Of a DNA stretch of 64,000 bases, positions 36,396-50,086 are shown piece by piece. This stretch comes from Dermanyssus gallinae. Taxonomy: Eukaryota > Arthropoda > Arachnida > Mesostigmata > Dermanyssidae. The stretch lies in assembly GCA_003439945.1 (NCBI GenBank), contig QVRM01001788.1:238501-302500 (forward strand), in the 5' to 3' direction. A program made the translations under genes and the position numbers. The notes beneath the pieces are model-generated. The model did not search any database. It was not told where the DNA came from and saw only the letters and a list, made by a program, of their open reading frames with translations. The number at the start of each line of letters is the position of its first letter. Positions within the stretch are counted from its first letter, which is position 1.

Positions 36396-36610
36396 TAAGT
36401 AGAGAAGGGAAAGCATTGATGTGCCTTTAGTTAACCGTACTAGCATAAATGACAGAAATAGTAGAATGAGTAGAATGCGTGCGTTAGCGCTCCTGCTCAA
36501 AGGGATATGAAAAAGAGCCTTGATTTGAGGACAAGAGAGCAAGACGTGCCTGACGTAATTAGAATCGGCCAGGACAACGAACAACGGCAAAGACATATGC
36601 TACAATAAGT

Positions 36611-36662
<52 letters not shown>

Positions 36663-38143
36663 TCACATACAACGTTATCAGTAAAATAATGAGTTACTTG
36701 GTAATGCTTGTTTCGTTTATCAATCACCCTTGGTAGGTATCACACACCATAACACACAATCGCAATAAAGCATTTACGAGTAGAGGTCTTAAGCCGAACT
36801 ATCATTAGCCTTAGACACTTACTTAGTAACTCGATGAAACCGGCATAATCTGCCAACACACTGCCTACTCATCATGGCGTTCTGTTGACTACTAGATATG
36901 GGAAGGAAATGGTAGGCTGTTGTAATGAGTCATTGCATTTTTCCAGACAGATTAATTGTGAATTGGCCTCAGCATATATACTGTTTAGTATACTGGCGCT
37001 AATCGCGCGGCGTCAACAAACCGTCAACCGCTAGAGGGCAATGCGAGTGACACCAGGCAGACTCAAGCAAAATGTTCCCGGAATTGTTTCCGCCTCTAAT
37101 CGGGAGGACTCCGTCACTCACGCGTTTTCCAAAAACGTGTGTCCAAAGTTGACTGAGTATATTCGATGACCATCGGATTGGCCGGCGACCATTCCTTCGA
37201 CTGGCAAGCTGGCATAGAACAACCAAAGATTCCCTCCTTCAAGTCTTACTATTACTTTTGATGTTGATTGGTTGTTATTGTTGTTGGGGTTGTTGTTGTT
37301 GTTTTTGTTGTTGTTGTTGTTGTTGTTGGGGTTGTTGCTGCTGCTTTTTTTTGTTGTCCCTGTTGCTACTGGTGTTGTTTTGATGTCGCCGTTGTCGTCG
37401 CGACTGTTATTGTTGGGATAGTTGTAGCAGCTAGGAAGTGGCTTATGTGTCGACCGTCTATCTTTGTTCGCAGCTGTCAATTTGTAGACTGTCATCAAAC
37501 TCCGCTAGCCAGCGATAGCCCGGCATGCCATTGATGCCGCTACATAAGCCACGCCAACCGGGGCTATATATATATGTATATATATATATATATATATATA
37601 GACTGATTCGAGTAAAGCGGTACCACCACCATTCGCGGTATAAATCGGACACATCGTCGAGATTACATTTCCTAGTGCTTAAACCGACCGCTGCCTAAAC
37701 TATTTGCGTTGATACATATACTGCGACAGGTCTCAGGTTTGAGCTTACCTTTCTTACCCGGAATTGGTGTGCTGCTTATAATTACTAGACGTAACGTGAT
37801 AATATGTGGCGTTCGCTAGGTGAGGACTCCTCTCATAGCCACCCCCTCCGCCCCCACGTCCTTCCCCCTTTTCCCCCCCTGGGAGCTGTGACACTTTTAC
37901 TCAGGATTAGAAGCTCTTCTGCGTAGAGTGTGATGCCAGTGGAAAGACTTTCGATATCCTGTGCATCTCGACTCTTTCGCCATGTAATCCCGGGATTTGC
38001 GCGGCCGTTTCAGTCCTGCACTGTTGCTGTGCTGTACAAAATTCCGTAGATTGCGACAGTCACCGCCCATAAAATCCATGAATCCAGGCAGCTCTAATAG
38101 ACAGCGCGCACAGTCATACCATATATATATATATATATATATA

Positions 38144-38278
38144 TTCAGGTACTGACGGGTATATATGATAGCAGGTTAACTAGTTCGTCAGCCACGTGAT
38201 GATATATATATATATATATATTCACGTACTAACGGGTATATATGATAGCAGGTTAACTAGTTCGTCAGCCACGTGATG
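38144..38278. repeat. 77-bp tandem duplication
   Basis: A 58-bp block ending GTTCGTCAGCCACGTGATG is present at 38144-38201 and 38221-38278 with two differences. A short TA run lies between, and another precedes the first copy. Each copy contains a CACGTG E-box. Confidence 0.9.
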
Positions 38279-38639
38279 CACACGTAACCCGTGAAACAGC
38301 ATAGACGACCCATGGACAGGTATCACCAGGTATCATTCGTTGCAACCTTTTCGTAGAACACATTCCTTGCCGGACCTGCCTGCATCATGAGATGCTGCAC
38401 TGCCTTGTTTTGTCGGTTTTCTTTTTAAGATATGATGATGAGAAGATACCTTAAAAGGCATACTCCCCTATGCTCTTCTTTATCAACGTCTCTCTACAGA
38501 TATAACGTATCTCATTCATTGAAATATTACTCAATGAGCACCGGGTCAGTCTGTTTCGCTGACACGGAATGAGTTATCGAGTAGTGCCTATCTGTCCTCT
38601 GTAGTTACAGGCCCAAGTAGTCACTAACCGATTTAACAG

Positions 38640-38677
<38 letters not shown>

Positions 38678-39001
38678 CCTTAGCTCGGTGATCTCCATCA
38701 AGGGCCAAAAGCTATGTGTCGCCTTTACTGATATATTGCGTTTCTCAAGGTTGCACAAAGCGTAACCACACCAATGGCCATTTATCATGTAACTCTTAAC
38801 CACAAGAAGGGCATTTTTTAAAAGCCCGCCGCTGAATCACTCAAGTAGTGGCGCGCATGGGGCCACGTCTAAGCGGCACTAAACAAAAAATTGACATGCT
38901 CCATAACATACAGTTGTCTGTCTTCATATGTGAAACAAATAAGAGATACATAATGTATGCATATATACGGTAATTGTTAAATGTGTTAAAATAAAGTCAT
39001 A

Positions 39002-39004
<3 letters not shown>

Positions 39005-39043
<39 letters not shown>
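39005..39043. repeat. (TA)n microsatellite
   Basis: A pure TA tract of about 39 bp. Confidence 0.95.
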
Positions 39044-39044
<1 letters not shown>

Positions 39045-40912
39045 CGGCTGCTAGTCGAGACCTAAACATGTAGAATACCAACATATATGCATTTATTTAC
39101 GGAAAGTTTTAAAAGTTGCGACATTGCGTCGTTGCGAAAAGCATGACCTTAGGAGGTCGAGCTTGTCGAGACATGGATGAGCCATATTGATTCGCACAGT
39201 GTTATTAATAGAAGCATAGACGTAAAGACACCTAAGATTCTCTGGCGGAACTAACAAGTGCGCAGACAAGCGTGCCAGCTGTCTAGATATGGCTGGTTGA
39301 AATCAACTGTCTACAAGGGCAGCAGCACCGAGAAGCTTCATTGGGTCACTATGCTTTTTTTAGCTAGACTAATTAAGTTTGAAGGGGTCAACCGCCCAGA
39401 TAGCCGTCCTATTGGGATCGATTTAATTCCTATATATATATAAACTAAAATTATAAAACATAAAGTATAAGTGTACATACAAAGTACATGCAATTATGCT
39501 TAGTTCTCATTCAATGCAAACGACTTTGTCTCTCTTATTATATGGCTTGACTTTCCTCCTCTTATTTCTTCGTTTCGATACACTGATCGCCACGGACCAA
39601 CTGGTACTGTCGGCTCGATAAAGGCAACGTCAATGACTTTAACTTGAGAGTGCAAAGACAATGAACGTCTACGCGCTTTCCCGGCAGCACGCTACTAATT
39701 TTGTTTAGTGTTGTTTTTGTTATTGTTATTGTTGTTGCTGTTGCTGTTCCTGCCCTATTCGTATGGTTGTTGTTACACTATCATTTATTCTCGCTTCTCA
39801 CAAGCCGTTGTGTAGAGAGTTACTCATATATGCGTGTAACTCAACAATAAAAGAGTAAATACTCTTCCATCACCATGATCGGAGTCAAGGTTCTCCTGGA
39901 AACGGTTCTAGAGCGAACCTAGTCATGGTCACGAATTGGTGCCCTCGGAGTATGCGTCTGACCTGAAGGCCCGTCGATCAAACATCATACTAGAAAAACT
40001 CTCGAGAAAAAGATACATCAGCATATCGATCGGGCCGAGGTGCCTGCTTTTTCTGTGTTCTTCTCCTCTTCGAACTTAATCGAATCGAATAAAAACCGGC
40101 GCACTAAGTGTAGATACTTGCTCAATGAGCTAATAATGCTCCTTGGGCAATATTTCTTTTTCATTCGCCACAAAACCTATGATATACGACGTCAGCGGCG
40201 GCAGCAACAATAACAGCAGCCGCATCAACCGTTATTGCAGCATTACCGTCATAGTGTTACTGTGAGCAAATACGCGGGCTGTAATCATTCATCACTCACT
40301 GACGACCAAGTGAGTAACATATACCCAATGTATTATGAATAAATATATATATACCAAGTGAGTATACTATCCAGTATTAACAGCGGCACCGCGTATCTTT
40401 GGCCTCCACGCGGATTCCGTTCGACGTGGCGAAAGCCTAACAGTACGACACAATGCTGCTGAATATGATGATGCTAATGATGCTGCTTATGATGCCGATT
40501 AAACAACGGAACAAGCACGGAACCGTTAGTTGCTTTGTGGCATCAAAATCACCGTTTATCCGCTTTATTGATAGCGGTTGTCGATAGACAACGACGATGA
40601 CGACGACTATTGCCATTAGTACTGCTGAGGCTGTCAGCTTGAAAAGTGTATTTATTTTATTTTAGCTATGTCTGAAAAGTATATATTTTTTTATTTATAG
40701 CTGGCTTGCTTGCTTTCACCTGCCAGCCGCCATTACGCTGCTGTCACGTATCACGGCGGCTTCGAGTATTCGTGTACATACTATGTGCGCGAGAAGCTTA
40801 AATGGACGGGCTATGCGGTCGGTTCTAAAAACAGGCTTTTGGGCTAAAGACGTTGTTTCGTCTGTAGGTTGTCCGGTCAAGCCGCAACAACAAGATTTTC
40901 CAGGAAGATGGA

Positions 40913-40950
<38 letters not shown>

Positions 40951-41532
40951 GAGGAACCTAAACCAGCCAGAGTTGGCAAGTTTTTCATAGCCAAAAGCAA
41001 CCGAACTAATAGACGCATTTGAATTGCACCTTTTGACTGATATCTCCGCCAACTGCCGCGTGTACCATAAAGATGGATACATCTCACTGTGATATCGTAC
41101 GATATCGTGCAACTAATACTTCTTATAAAAAGCAAAGGCAAAGCAATGATGGCGATAATGCCTCCCCCCCAACCCACCCCGCGAGTGAGGTCAAGCCGTC
41201 ACAACCGTCACAATACCAATTAATTTAGTAGTCATATACCTACGGTTTTAATCTAGCATTTCCGCCTCGATTCACAATTAACTTTCACCGATACTTCGCT
41301 ATCTAAAGCGTCCGAGAGCAGGTAAGTCTCGAGATGAGACCGACCGAGTAATTATCTTTGGGGATCCGAAATCTCCCATTTCAGTTCCTTAAAAGAGTAA
41401 CCTCGAGTAATAAGGATATGACTAATCAGCCATTATGCATAGAGTTATAAATATGCGTAAGGTGTCTCTATATTTAATTTATAAATAGTTTCAAACACTT
41501 GGTGCAACAGAGATATTGAAGGCACACACACT

Positions 41533-41579
<47 letters not shown>

Positions 41580-41782
41580 TACTTAGCTTTATCGGTTATA
41601 TTTCTATTATATATGTAACCTTCAGTTGAAGAAAAAATATAAATATATAATATATATATATATATAGACCACTACAGCGAGTGCGCCTAGTCCAGTGATC
41701 CGAGTGCCCGAGGAGTGCAGAAGGAGGACGACGGCGCCGCCGCAACGTCTTTCAACGCAACGATTACGCCACAAATACTTAC

Positions 41783-42195
41783 GGTGGCCAGACTCTATGC
41801 TGGTGGTACAAAGCAACACCAGCATAATGCGATTCGTGAGCGATGGGAGAGTCGACAGCCCAGTCGCTACAATTCGATCGGGCGGTTTGACTTTGTTCAT
41901 AGAGATCGCACGCGGGTGCAGAGGTGGCGATGGCTGCTGCTGCTGCCGACGACGACGACAATGACGAATTCATGTAGGGAAAACCATGATGACGATGATG
42001 AAAAAGATGATGGCGCTCCTCGCCATGGAGATGTTGCAGTCGGACGGGGGCAGACTGGGTCAAGTTTGGTTGTGCGGACACACCACCATCACCAGCACCG
42101 CCACTGCCGCCTGCAGCTGTAGAAGCAGTCGCACTGGCAGCGACCAGACGTGGCCGTGTGGAATGCCGACTCATTGCAAATAGTAGGTCATCCAT
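41783..42195 (-). CDS. Candidate first coding exon (starts MDDLLFAMSRH)
   Basis: The ATG at 42195-42193 has G at -3 and G at +4, a good initiation context. The frame stays open to a strong donor, CC|GTAAGTAT (GT at 41782-41781), leaving two bases of a codon: the same phase the exon at 23640 needs. The product is about 137 residues: MDDLLFAMSRHSTRPRLVAA, an Ala/Gly/Ser-rich part, a His-rich stretch (HHLFHHRHHGFPYMNSSL), poly-Ala, then less repetitive sequence with SNCSDWAVDSPIAHESHY. No signal peptide or domain is seen. Joining it to the 23 kb exon needs an 18-kb intron, so the link is tentative; it could be the N-terminus of a different gene. The TSS is not determined. Confidence 0.48.
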
Positions 42196-42278
42196 GACCG
42201 AGGAACAATCGGATGGATCGGACGATACGACGCGACAACGTGATCGAAACAAAACGAGTGTTGACAAACAAACGCAGG

Positions 42279-42316
42279 TCGGTTCGGTTCGGTTCAGTTC
42301 GGTTAGGTTCGGTTCG
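42279..42316. repeat. TTCGG-type pentamer run with one TTAGG
   Basis: About seven pentamers, TTCGG mostly, with one TTCAG and one TTAGG. Confidence 0.8.
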
Positions 42317-43623
42317 TGCGTTGGGTTGGCTTGGATTGGGTTTGTTTTCAGCGTGCCAATTCAGCAACAACATCAACAACAACAACAGCCTGTCGTCACC
42401 GTGTGCAACCTCAACCAAACGTTTGTCGAGTTAAACAGCCGTGTGCAACAGGAAGCTTCGACGAACAAACAACAAGAGCTCGAAACCTCGAGACCCTCTC
42501 ATGAAGCACCTGTACGTGGGTACGGATGTGTATGTGGATGGAGTCGATGATCGATCGAGTGTTCGTTGTGGCCGTTTTTTTCCCGTTCGTTGTCGTAGAC
42601 GAGATCGTTCTTGAATCGCAGTCTCTGTTGCGATTGCTGCTGCTTTCACGCTGCGATTTGATTCCTCTTCTCGAGTACCTCCTGGTCAACAAATTCAACA
42701 GGCGTTGGTTGTGACCTTGGGTCAGCAGTCAGCCATGAGCACTATTCAAGCGACAAGGCGGCGACGACGATGCTGATGCTGATGACGACAGCGGTGGCGG
42801 CGATCGCAAGCTCAAGAGGTCAGTACGCCGTGAGATGGGGTCTGGCTGGCTAGGTAAGCTCAAAGTAGAGAAAGCTTTTTCTAAAGCGTGCGCATTGACA
42901 CAACGGATGCAGATGAAGATGAAGATAATCACACGAATAAAAGCAATGGCGTAGTGGCGCATTCATCACACCTTCGGCGGCCGAAGAGGGAGGAATAATA
43001 AGAAGATGAAGAAGATGAGGAAGAAGACGGAGAGGGAAATAAACAAGGGATTCCACAAACATAGCGTAGGGGACAACGACTCTACATCAAAGTGCTGCAA
43101 CCTGCTGTGTTCTACACGACGACAACTGTGTTCGGCTTGACAGCAGCAGCAGCAGCAGATATGACACGGTCCTCACCAGATCGACCTCATCGGTAGGCAT
43201 GACACCACTACACTACACTACACTCCACTACACTCAACGGTCATCAGTTGTCACTCACTCCTCGTCGAAGCAATATCCTCAGCTTTCCACCACCTCAATT
43301 TCCATCCAGACTCTCAACCGCTAATTATGGTGAGAGCCACGACCACACTTGATAGACGAGCTCAACAGCGAGCGAACGAATGAGACAGAGCCCACACCGT
43401 AAAGGCAGCAGCAGTAACAGCAATAGGAGTTCAACCCCCTAGTAAGCGCGCACGCTCCAAAAGATCGTCAACTAACCACCACCAGCTGCTGACAACAGCA
43501 ACTAAACCGAAGTCAACTAATGTGTTGCCAAACGAAGGCACAGCTAGTAGGCACAGCGTAGGAGGACATCACGGACGGGGTACACAAGGGTACCAGCACA
43601 AAGAGCAGTACCATCATCATCAT

Positions 43624-43832
43624 CATCACCAGATCGAGAGACTCTTGATCGAGGATCAATTCCTCATCGAGGATCCACTCTTGGTTGAAGATACACTCTG
43701 GTTCGAAGATTGGCTCATGATCGAGGACCAACTTTTGAGTTGGTCCTCGATAGTTTGAGAATCCTTTTGAGGATAGACTCCTTATCGAGGATCTACTCTA
43801 GACCGAGGATCTACTCTTCATCGAGGATCTAT
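43624..43832. repeat. Degenerate ATCGAGGATC tandem with a perfect hairpin
   Basis: About ten imperfect copies of an 18-21 bp unit (ATCGAGGATCTACTCTT type). Within it, ATCGAGGACCAACT (43720-43733) and its exact reverse complement (43738-43751) form a 14-bp stem with a TTTG loop. Confidence 0.8.
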
Positions 43833-45278
43833 CCTTCTTCGCTTGCTGAGAGGTTGCGGCTTGAGTATCGACAGACAGACGTTTTTTGGCGGCCGGCACT
43901 ATGAACAGGGTTTGTAACCTCGTGAGGTTTTCTTGACCTACTCGCTCTTCACCGTACTCTTGGTTTACAGCGGCGCCGGCGGTGGCGCCAACAACAGAGG
44001 GGGCAGTAGTTGCAGGCTCCTCCGCCCCTGTACGCACGCACAACAGGCACGACTTCACACGACTTCACTCAGTCACTCACTTCAAACGTTGGGTTTAGCC
44101 ATCACCCTCCGTCATAATAACGGTGACATCGGCGACGACGACGACGTCTTCAACAACGCAAATGTATCATCAGAACTGCAACTTGAATTGCTGCACAAGT
44201 AAACGAACGCAACAGCAGCAGCATTCACTCGCCAAGGCTTTTCCCCGAGAGCGGACACGAGACGAAGATCACCACAACGATTCTGGTCACGATTCTGACG
44301 GCGACTGGAGAAGCAGGAGCATGAGCGGGGGCGGGAACAACAGCAACAGCCGCAGCAGCAGCAGCATCAGCCGCAGTAACTACAGTCGCAGCAGCTACAA
44401 CGACAACAACAACAACAACAATAACGGCGCCGTGCCCAATGGAGACTATTAGGCAAGGAGAACGTTACGGACGACGTGTAACGTTAAGCGTGCGTGTGAG
44501 AGACTCTAGCAGCGACAGCAATGGCGCCAACAGTGACACCAACGGCAGCGAGCGGCAGAAGCAGACTCTTGATGACTGTCTTGTCGTCGGGAGGACGCAA
44601 TGTCCAGGCCAGGCAGGGCAGCCAGGCAGAGGGGCGAGCGGCGACGGCAAGGGATGGGGTTGGGATGGGGCCGGGGGGGGGGGGGAGGTGAGTAGACGGG
44701 GGTTTCCAGGCCTTCGAGATTCGGCGCGCTCGTCTCTTACGCTCGTCGGTGGTCCCCGCTGATGGTGGCTGGCAGCCAACGCGCGGTAGCAATGGCGCGG
44801 GCTGTCGCTGTACTCGATCTTGACGCCACCGTCGTTGTTGTTGTTGTTGTTGTTGTTGTGGTTGTTGCTGTGGTCGTGGCTGGTGGTGGATGGTTGCGGC
44901 AGTAGACGTAGAGTGCGCGTGACGCTGATTGCGCGTAGATATTTCGTTGTAGAACCGTGACGATGGCGACGACGACGACGACGGCAACCACAGTGACAGC
45001 GACGATGCTGCGTCACCAGCTAGCACTGCTAGCAATGGACCGCGTAGCAGGGCTGTTGGCCGTTGTGAGCATTAACCGTTCATCATTGAGACACGCCGCT
45101 GGTAACACGCTAAGAAAGCCAGTGTCCCTTCAGGCACACATATAGACATTCACCAACCGTTCTACCGATCGACCGCCGATTGACCCACTGGAGGACAGAC
45201 GGACTTACGGATTGACGGATTCTGACTGCGGACTGCCGCAACAACGCAAGACAACCGTAGCCGCAATTAACGGCGGTG

Positions 45279-45290
45279 TGACGTCACGTG
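45279..45290. promoter_or_regulatory. Overlapping CRE and E-box TGACGTCACGTG
   Basis: A perfect CRE (TGACGTCA) shares two bases with a perfect CACGTG E-box. It lies in GC-rich sequence about 3 kb upstream of the candidate ATG exon, and a minus-strand donor-like CC|GTAAGT lies about 80 bp downstream. That is compatible with a promoter and a non-coding first exon, but the TSS is not shown. Confidence 0.4.
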
Positions 45291-47950
45291 TCGCCGCCGT
45301 TCATCGTTAATGCAGCACTCGCGCGCTGTTGGTTTGTTTGTTTGTTGATGCTACAACTGGTGGGGCCGGGTGCTGGCATGCTGGCACGCTAACACGCTGC
45401 TGCTGCTGCTGCTGCTACCAGCGTACTGCGACGACTACTGCTGATGCTGGTGTGAGGGGGTGGTCACAGAGACGTATCGAGCCGATTGATGTCCTGCCAA
45501 TGCTACTGGCGGCGCCGCTGCGAACGCTGCCGGCGCTGGAGGCGGTCTCCTGATGGCGGTGGAGGTTGGTCACCTGGCCCTTGGCGGGATGGCGTCCTGC
45601 GACGGTCGGTGGTCATGGTGGATGGACGGACACATTGTCCACACTTTGCAGAAGCACTGGTGATGATAGTGGTGGTAGTAGTAGCAGTAGTAATAGTAGT
45701 AGAAGTAATAGTAGTAGAAGTAGTAGTAGTAGTAGCAGCAGCAGTAAGAAGTAGTAGTATTAAAGATGACGTTGTTGCCCCTGTCCCCAACGCTGGTGCC
45801 GTTGCTTCCTATAGAGTCACGCTGCAGCAGTAGAAAGCGCGCAATGGTGGTGCAGCGCGTAGTGGTGGTAATGGTGGTGGTGGTGGTGGTGGTGGTGGTG
45901 TGAGTGAGTGATTGCGTGGCTAGGCGAGTGGCTAGGAATGACGACTCAATTCTATTTATCAGTCAGTCAGTCAGTGTCTCTCTATCTATTTATCATCTAT
46001 CTGTCTCGTTGTATGTCTGTCTGTTTGTCATCTGCTCGTTCGATTGTACGTCGTTGTCGACGTACATCCAGCTTAATAAGGCGGGTAAGGGGGGGCGAAC
46101 TACAACTAGAGACAAGAGAGAAAGAGAGAAAACGATTGGGAGAAAGATAAATAGAGAATAAGAAATAGGGAGAGAAGGGGGAGAGAAGGTGGGAGAAGTG
46201 CGCGCAGGGCGGGAAGAAGATAAAGGCGGGGGAGGGGGGACAGAAAGATAAAGAGAATGATGCTGGATATGGAGAGATTGCGTATTAGCGTCAAGTCGTC
46301 TCACAGAGCTTTAACTCGATGGGCCCAGCCATCGACACCACCGAGACGCGGAATTGGGCCATAATCGGGTGGGAAAGGGAAGAAGAATCATCAATCGGAT
46401 GGAACATGGACACACGCATACCGGGGAACATTGACTGATTGGCTGCCTAAATCAATGACTGGCTGGCAAGCTGACAGGCTGGCTCGATGGATAGGTGGAT
46501 AGCTGGGTTTATGACGCGTGCATGTGGTGGTCGCCGACACGGTCATGGATCATCTGCAATTGGGACGACGATCGATACCAGAGGGTCCAGTTGCACAACA
46601 TCATAGGAATGACAACACAACAAACAATCAGACGGACAAACAGGCGGACAGACAGTCAATCAATCAATCAATCATCTATCCAACCTTCCATCCACCCACC
46701 TACGCATGGACACACACGACAGAGACAAACCCACACACAGGCATGGACATGATGGAGTGATCATGACGATGACGATGATGATGACGAGGACGCGATAACG
46801 ACGGCAGGCAGTCCGCAATGTGAGCCAGCAGGTGAGGAGGCTGGACAGATAATGCGGCAGTGGAGCAGGACGACGACAACAACAGGAACAACCACAACAA
46901 CAACGGCAACGACAACAACCACAACGACAACAACGACGACGACAACAACAACAACAACAACAACAACAACGGGAGAGTGGAGAGCGGGGAGCGGCGGGCG
47001 GTCGGTGGGGGCGGCGGAAAGAGGCTGACGCTGGCGAACGCTGGAAGAGACCAATGAAAGACCTGTGTGTGAGGCGAGTGAACTGAGCCAGGAAAGGGAA
47101 AATCACTCACTCTTTCGCTGACGGACTGACCAATTGATTGGCCGCATTGGCTGTGTCACACTGCGACAACAAACTGAGTCACCTCACGCTGACTCGCTAA
47201 CCCGCTCGGCCATTCGCTGCCTCACTGGCAGACTGATCCGTGTGACGATTGAACGAATGGATGGAGGGACGCACGTTAGCCGTCGACGTCACTGTCAACC
47301 GTAGAGATAGATCATCCCGCTAATTCCGCTATTATGTTCCTCCTCCTCCTACGCTTCGTCTTCTTCTTCCTCCTCCTTGGCAGTCTCCTGCATCTCCTCC
47401 AGAGAGAGAGCGATATGGGGGAGAGAGAGAGGAAGAGGGGGAGAATTGGAAATACTTCCGCCGTAGAACTGTGTGCGCTACCGCGTAAATTTAAACTTGG
47501 CCCGCCCATCGTAAACTGCCAGGCCCAGAGATCCTAGAAGTTGTATATATACGAGTATATATATATATATATATATACCTTCCCTGTAGTAGACCAGCAG
47601 CCTCCTTACAGGACACTCAATTTGCGCTTAAACGCAAGTCATTCTGGTACGAATTGTCCCGAGAGCAGCCCTCGTGCTGTAGTGGCGGCTTATCTGGTTA
47701 AGGTGCTTAATCATAAGGTTAGGGTGCTTAATCATAACGTGAAAGTGACAGAAAATGACGTCCCGGTCAAATTATATGAGAGTCCACTCTCATATCGTTT
47801 ACCGGGGTATACTCAAAAATGGAAAACTAAAATAAAAGAGGTTGACCTGGAAATATATGCAACTGCGGTTATGACAAGGGGGCTGGCAAGCTTCGGGAGC
47901 AACGAATAGCCACTTAGCTAATCAAAGCGTTTTCACGAACCGCAAAAAGA

Positions 47951-48460
47951 GTGTACATGAGGATGATCAAAAGCTGGTGCCACTGTGATAGAGATCACGC
48001 GCCAAGCTGTTCAGCGGTTTCCAAGTTTTCAAGCAAGCTAGACAACACAATCAAGATTGAGCTATGTATTAGACGTATTGGCGCTATTGTAATAGCGCAC
48101 CCAACATGGCGTCATAAATAGGCCTGCATTAATTTGTATATATTTTTTTGTTGAGACCAGGATGTTAAACAGCAAGCAAATAGAAGGCCTGTTCCGTTGA
48201 ATACCACATGCGTTTTCGTTCTCCACTCACCAACTAATAATGACCGTGATCACAAGGACACTCGCAGCAGATACATACTATGCGTAATTATGCTAAATCA
48301 TATTACTTATACCGAATCGGCTACCTTTCACTTAGAGGAAACACATGAACCGCAGCGACGGAATTGGCATAAATAACTTTCATCCATCCAACGTGCATAT
48401 TACCCATAATGTCTTGTTAAAAGACACGTTTGTGATCATCCATTTGTGTTTTAATACAGC

Positions 48461-48491
<31 letters not shown>

Positions 48492-48654
48492 TTTTATTGA
48501 CGTGCCCAACAAGTTAGCCATCTGTCACGTTCCGTTCAAAATATACACAAGTCGTACACGCAATATATATGTAAATATAAACAAAGTGTAAGCAATAAAG
48601 AAACAAACTTGAGTATAATGTAAAACCCTAAAGCTAACCCAATACAAGTTTAAG

Positions 48655-48690
<36 letters not shown>

Positions 48691-49811
48691 GTATATATAT
48701 ATATATATATAGTACACCGGGCGTACGTAAAAATATATGATAGTCTTAAATTAGCTCGAACATGTCAAGCATTACACCACTAAAGTGTATCTACCTATAA
48801 CGCTTTGGAATGCAGTTGTTTCGTTAAGCTATTGTTATTGCCAGCCTTGTCATAAAAAGATATTTCTGCTCTGACACATTGTACTGTTATATATTAGCTG
48901 TTTTGCCTATCGTGACTCTTATAAAAAAAATAGTGTCCGAAACGGGTTATTCTATCCCGCGTATCATGAGTTTATGAGCGATAGCAAAGTAACCTGGACT
49001 ATCATTCTTCCGCCATACAACCACGCATAGGGACCGCTGACTGTCGAGCCAGCAAAATGAATATGGAATTTCAGTGCAAAGCTATTGCATAGGTCAAGAT
49101 ATAGATAAAGAGATTTGCAAATGCAAACCATAATCATTTTTTAGGTACAGCTTCAATAATCCTAGCGGGAATCAGATTACAAAGAGCGCCTCCTCAATAA
49201 CAACGGCTACAAGATGTCGTGACGCATCATATCTGTAGCTTTGTGTGAAAGTTAATATTTTAAATAAAACAAAGAGTACCCAGTTTCCTCTTGCACCAAC
49301 ATTGGTAGTTATCATATCATGGTGCTGTCACCCAATTCGCGGACACATGCTTTAGACGATAATGTCTGAACGAAACACCTGGGCTGAACCCATTTCCAGC
49401 GATGCTTTTCCCCGTCCGCTTACTGGTTAACATCATGCTAAACCTTGTCGTTTAGCGATTTCGTTAGGCGGTTGGTGTGGTTCCTTTTGATAATAAAAAA
49501 AACCGAAATTTTAACGCGAGGTTGACAGCCAAACGTACCTAACCAGGTTCTACACTAAGACACAAACCGTCAGACCACCAAACAGTTCGAGGGAGGTAAG
49601 TGCAAAGCTTCGCGAGAGGCAAGAGTTAGTAGACAATAGAAAAATGGCATTAATCTAGCTCAGTTTGAAAATGCCCTGCGGCCGATTTGATGTTGTTATA
49701 CATGTGGAATCACATTAGCCGTATTTCGCATAAATTTGTTAGATGCGCAAGGTACACCCAATAGGACAAAATGTCTATGCAAGTAAAATCGGAACTCCCA
49801 AGTTGCACGCA

Positions 49812-49856
<45 letters not shown>

Positions 49857-49867
49857 TACACTAAAAC

Positions 49868-49906
<39 letters not shown>

Positions 49907-50050
49907 TGATATGCAATCTCCAACAGACGACTGTGTACAAATAATCCTATTGATCGCTACATTCACAAACTATACACAAACAAATTCGATCGCTGCTTTT
50001 GAGATACTCTATTTTCAGGATATGACTCTCTACGCACGAGCAGATATAGT

Positions 50051-50086
<36 letters not shown>

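Larger units (their letters stand above)
33356..41782. other. Long presumed intron, AT-microsatellite dense
   Basis: At least ten (TA)n tracts (for example 33763, 36068, 36612, 37566, 38120, 38641, 39005, 41536), CAA runs at 35250-35310 and 35580-35700, GTT runs at 37275-37360, (AAT)n at 40915-40948. A perfect CRE is at 35487-35494. No supported exon. Confidence 0.4.
42196..47950. other. Presumptive 5' flank/leader region of the minus gene
   Basis: It is rich in CAG, GGT, CAA, GA and AGT simple repeats. Features include TTCGG-type pentamers (42279-42316), a GATCGAGGATC-like degenerate tandem (43.6-43.83 kb), a TGACGTCACGTG site (45279-45290) with a minus-strand CC|GTAAGT donor-like site near 45200, and a GGT run at 45870-45900. 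Minus-strand frames at 44.5-45.0 kb (including GGVKIEYSDSPRHCYRAL) are open but I could not fix splice sites. Confidence 0.35.

Noticed and set aside
44465..45035. Two overlapping 183-residue minus frames
   Set aside because: Driven by GTT/CAA and GA-rich sequence; no confident acceptor or donor, though VKIEYSDSP is worth remembering.
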